This document shows, in pieces, positions 5,380-6,982 of a stretch of DNA of 6,982 nt. The position numbers and the translations under genes were made by a program. Each line of letters opens with the position of its first letter. The first letter of the stretch is position 1. Location: contig JAIRNM010000050.1 in NCBI GenBank assembly GCA_031258055.1, positions 1 to 6,982 on the forward strand, given 5' to 3'. The DNA comes from Bifidobacteriaceae bacterium. GTDB taxonomy: Bacteria; Actinomycetota; Actinomycetes; Actinomycetales; WQXJ01. The notes beneath the pieces were generated by a model that was not told the DNA's origin, made no database searches, and saw only the letters and a program-made list of their open reading frames with translations.

Positions 5380-6982
5380 TCAGGTCCGCAGCTCCGCCCC
5401 GCAACTACGCGCGGCCTGCCGAATCGCGCCCGCTCTAGCCGCCGCGATCTCATTCGGCGTCAAGGTGTGATCCGGGGCGCGCAGACGCAAAGCGATAGCG
5501 ATCGACTTCTTGTCCGCTGGGATCGCCTCGCCCTCATAGACATCGAAGACAAAGGCGTCTTCGACTAGGCTCCCGGCGCCCTGGCGGACAGCCTCAACCA
5601 AGTCTGCGGCGGGCAGCGAGCGCGCCACCACAAAGGCCAAGTCTTCTTTGGCCAGCGGTTGGGGCGAAACGGGTTCGGCTGGGACTATGTCCGGCGCCAA
5701 TTCAACCAGACGGTCCAGGTCGAACTCGAAGGCGACCGCCGCTTCAGGCAACCCGAAGGCGTGCGCCACCGCCGGGTGAAGTTGCCCGGCGTAGCCGACC
5801 GTGATCTGGCCCGCGTCGAGCCGGGCACAGCGGCCAGGATGGAAAGGCGCGCGGTGATCGGACGCGGCGGTCAAGTCAACCAAAACCGCGCGTGCGGCGA
5901 CTCGGACCGCTTCGACGGCATCGGCCCAATCGGCTTCGCGGCCCGGACCCCAAACCCCTGGCCGGACCCTGAAACCGGTCAACACTCCGGCGCAATGGCG
6001 GGGCTGGGGAGGCACGGCCGCCTCAATGGCAGCCAACTCCTCCTTCGACGGGCGGGCGTCCACCTGGGCGATCGGCGCCCGCCGAGGCGGGTCCAGGGCC
6101 TCCGTCACCAAGCCCAACTCGAACAGCCCGGCATCGGTCAGGCCGCGGGCGCTGTTGCGCCGGGCAACGGACAGCAGGGTCTGCAGAACCTCGGTCCGCA
6201 GCAGCGGGGCGGCCGTATCCAGCGGATTGGCCAGCCGTACAGCGCGGCGGCGCCGATCAGCCGCCTCATAGCCGAGGGCGTCAAAGGTCTCCTCCCCAAC
6301 GAACGGGTAGCTGAGAACCTCAACTAGCCCATAATCAGCTAAAGCGCGGGCGACCGAGCGGCGCAAACGCTGGCCTTTGGTCAAGCCCAACCCGGCTGGA
6401 GCGGCCGGCAGCACCGATGGGATCTTGGAATAACCGTCGATTCGGCTGGCTTCTTCGACTAGATCGACTGCGCGGGTCAGGTCAGGACGCCAACTCGGCG
6501 GCGTCACCAGCCAATCGCTGGGCCGAATGGCCGACTCCGCAGCCGACTGATTGTTCGTCGCGCCGTCTGACACCTCGCAGCCGATCGCCTCAATGATCTC
6601 GCGCACCCGCGCGACCGAATAATCAACACCGACCAAGCGTGCCGGATAGCTGGGGTCAAAGCTGATCGCGGTGGGCGCGGCCACAGAGCCCGCGTCCGTC
6701 GCGGCGGTGTCCGCCTCACCGCCGCCGTATTCAATCAGCAAGTCGATCACCCGATGGGCGGCCTTGGGCGGCAGTTCCGGGTCGGCTCCGCGCTCGAAAC
6801 GTTTGGCTGCTTCCGACCCGAGCCGATGGCGCCTAGACGAGCGGGCGACCGTCACCGGGTCGAAGTGGGCCGCTTCAATCAGGAGGTCACGGGTAGCTGG
6901 TCCGACCTCGGAAGAGGCACCGCCCATCACCCCAGCCAAGCCGAGCACCCGGCTGGCCCGATCACCGCCGGGCGAATCGGTG
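5380..6982 (-). CDS. pheT: Phenylalanyl-tRNA synthetase beta subunit, 5'-truncated by window edge
   Basis: The frame stays open to the window end; a GTG at 6948 is internal to a conserved motif and is not the start. The 533 visible residues cover the end of the B3/B4 editing domain (LAGVMGG at 15-21, then RSSRRHRLGSEAAKRFERG about 48-64), the B5 domain (about 105-190, with DLVEEASRIDGY at 173-184 in the magnesium-binding region), the catalytically inactive synthetase-like core (about 205-430), and the C-terminal FDX-ACB anticodon-binding domain (about 440-533). The last is marked by FDVYEGEAIP (479-488), KKSIAIALRLR and TLTPNE. Family members have about 800-860 residues, so about 300 at the N terminus (tRNA-binding EMAP-type domain, B1, start of B3) lie outside. 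With the alpha subunit PheS, usually encoded just upstream, it forms the cytoplasmic tetramer that charges tRNA-Phe; the beta subunit edits mischarged Tyr. No frameshift is seen. The stop lies one base before the next gene. Confidence 0.96.
   Translation of the reverse strand, partial: TDSPGGDRASRVLGLAGVMGGASSEVGPATRDLLIEAAHFDPVTVARSSRRHRLGSEAAKRFERGADPELPPKAAHRVIDLLIEYGGGEADTAATDAGSVAAPTAISFDPSYPARLVGVDYSVARVREIIEAIGCEVSDGATNNQSAAESAIRPSDWLVTPPSWRPDLTRAVDLVEEASRIDGYSKIPSVLPAAPAGLGLTKGQRLRRSVARALADYGLVEVLSYPFVGEETFDALGYEAADRRRRAVRLANPLDTAAPLLRTEVLQTLLSVARRNSARGLTDAGLFELGLVTEALDPPRRAPIAQVDARPSKEELAAIEAAVPPQPRHCAGVLTGFRVRPGVWGPGREADWADAVEAVRVAARAVLVDLTAASDHRAPFHPGRCARLDAGQITVGYAGQLHPAVAHAFGLPEAAVAFEFDLDRLVELAPDIVPAEPVSPQPLAKEDLAFVVARSLPAADLVEAVRQGAGSLVEDAFVFDVYEGEAIPADKKSIAIALRLRAPDHTLTPNEIAAARAGAIRQAARSCGAELRT

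Noticed and set aside
5095..5568. Plus-strand frames of 157 and 113 residues opposite the unknown gene and pheT.
   Set aside because: Rich in Arg, Ser, Pro and Ala as expected for antisense of GC-rich genes; the minus-strand frame has the neighbour-like codon use.
5659..6327. 222-residue plus-strand frame opposite pheT.
   Set aside because: Antisense shadow of a clearly recognised pheT region.
5380..6948. pheT starting at the GTG at 6948.
   Set aside because: That codon is the Val inside the conserved VLGLAGVMGG segment and the frame is open upstream to the window edge.

Overview
The window looks like chromosomal DNA of a high-GC Gram-positive bacterium (Actinomycetota). The direct marker is a complete Lsr2 gene, a nucleoid protein confined to that phylum. 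A MetP/MetS-type methionine/alanine importer, strong G/C bias at third codon positions and a possible leaderless start fit the same picture. The genus cannot be named from sequence alone. No phage, plasmid, CRISPR or transposase gene is visible. The gene content is ordinary, and the unusual signal lies in short intergenic palindromic repeats.

Layout, left to right. (1) Positions 1-1209 (+) hold the 3' part of an aspartate:alanine-exchanger family membrane transporter that enters from outside the window, followed by a hairpin terminator. (2) Positions 1280-1603 (+) encode Lsr2. (3) Positions 1604-1802, between convergent genes, carry two 73-bp direct repeats at a 107-bp period, each with internal inverted repeats. 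(4) Positions 1803-3546 (-) form a two-gene operon of a sodium-coupled NSS-family importer (metP) and its 39-residue small subunit (metS). It has its own candidate promoter and operator-like inverted repeat at 3567-3638. (5) Positions 3547-3824 are the divergent regulatory region. (6) Positions 3825-4820 (+) encode a zeta-crystallin-type NADPH:quinone oxidoreductase. (7) Positions 4822-4888, again between convergent genes, hold a near-perfect long hairpin made of two inverted 29-nt REP-like units. (8) Positions 4848-5378 (-) encode an unrecognised 176-residue protein whose last 13 codons and stop lie inside that hairpin. (9) Positions 5380-6982 (-) encode the C-terminal two thirds of phenylalanyl-tRNA synthetase beta (pheT), whose 5' end is outside the window.

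How the genes relate: metP and metS should form one importer complex, and their TGA-C-ATG junction suggests translational coupling. The unknown gene follows pheT with the same TGA-C-ATG junction and is probably expressed with it. The quinone reductase and lsr2 appear to be single-gene units. The window holds two amino-acid transport systems (the exchanger and MetPS), but no shared regulation is visible. No stretch over 300 bases lacks a gene. The best candidates for something undescribed are the two repeat families placed at the two convergent gene ends, and the REP-like element that has become the end of a coding sequence.
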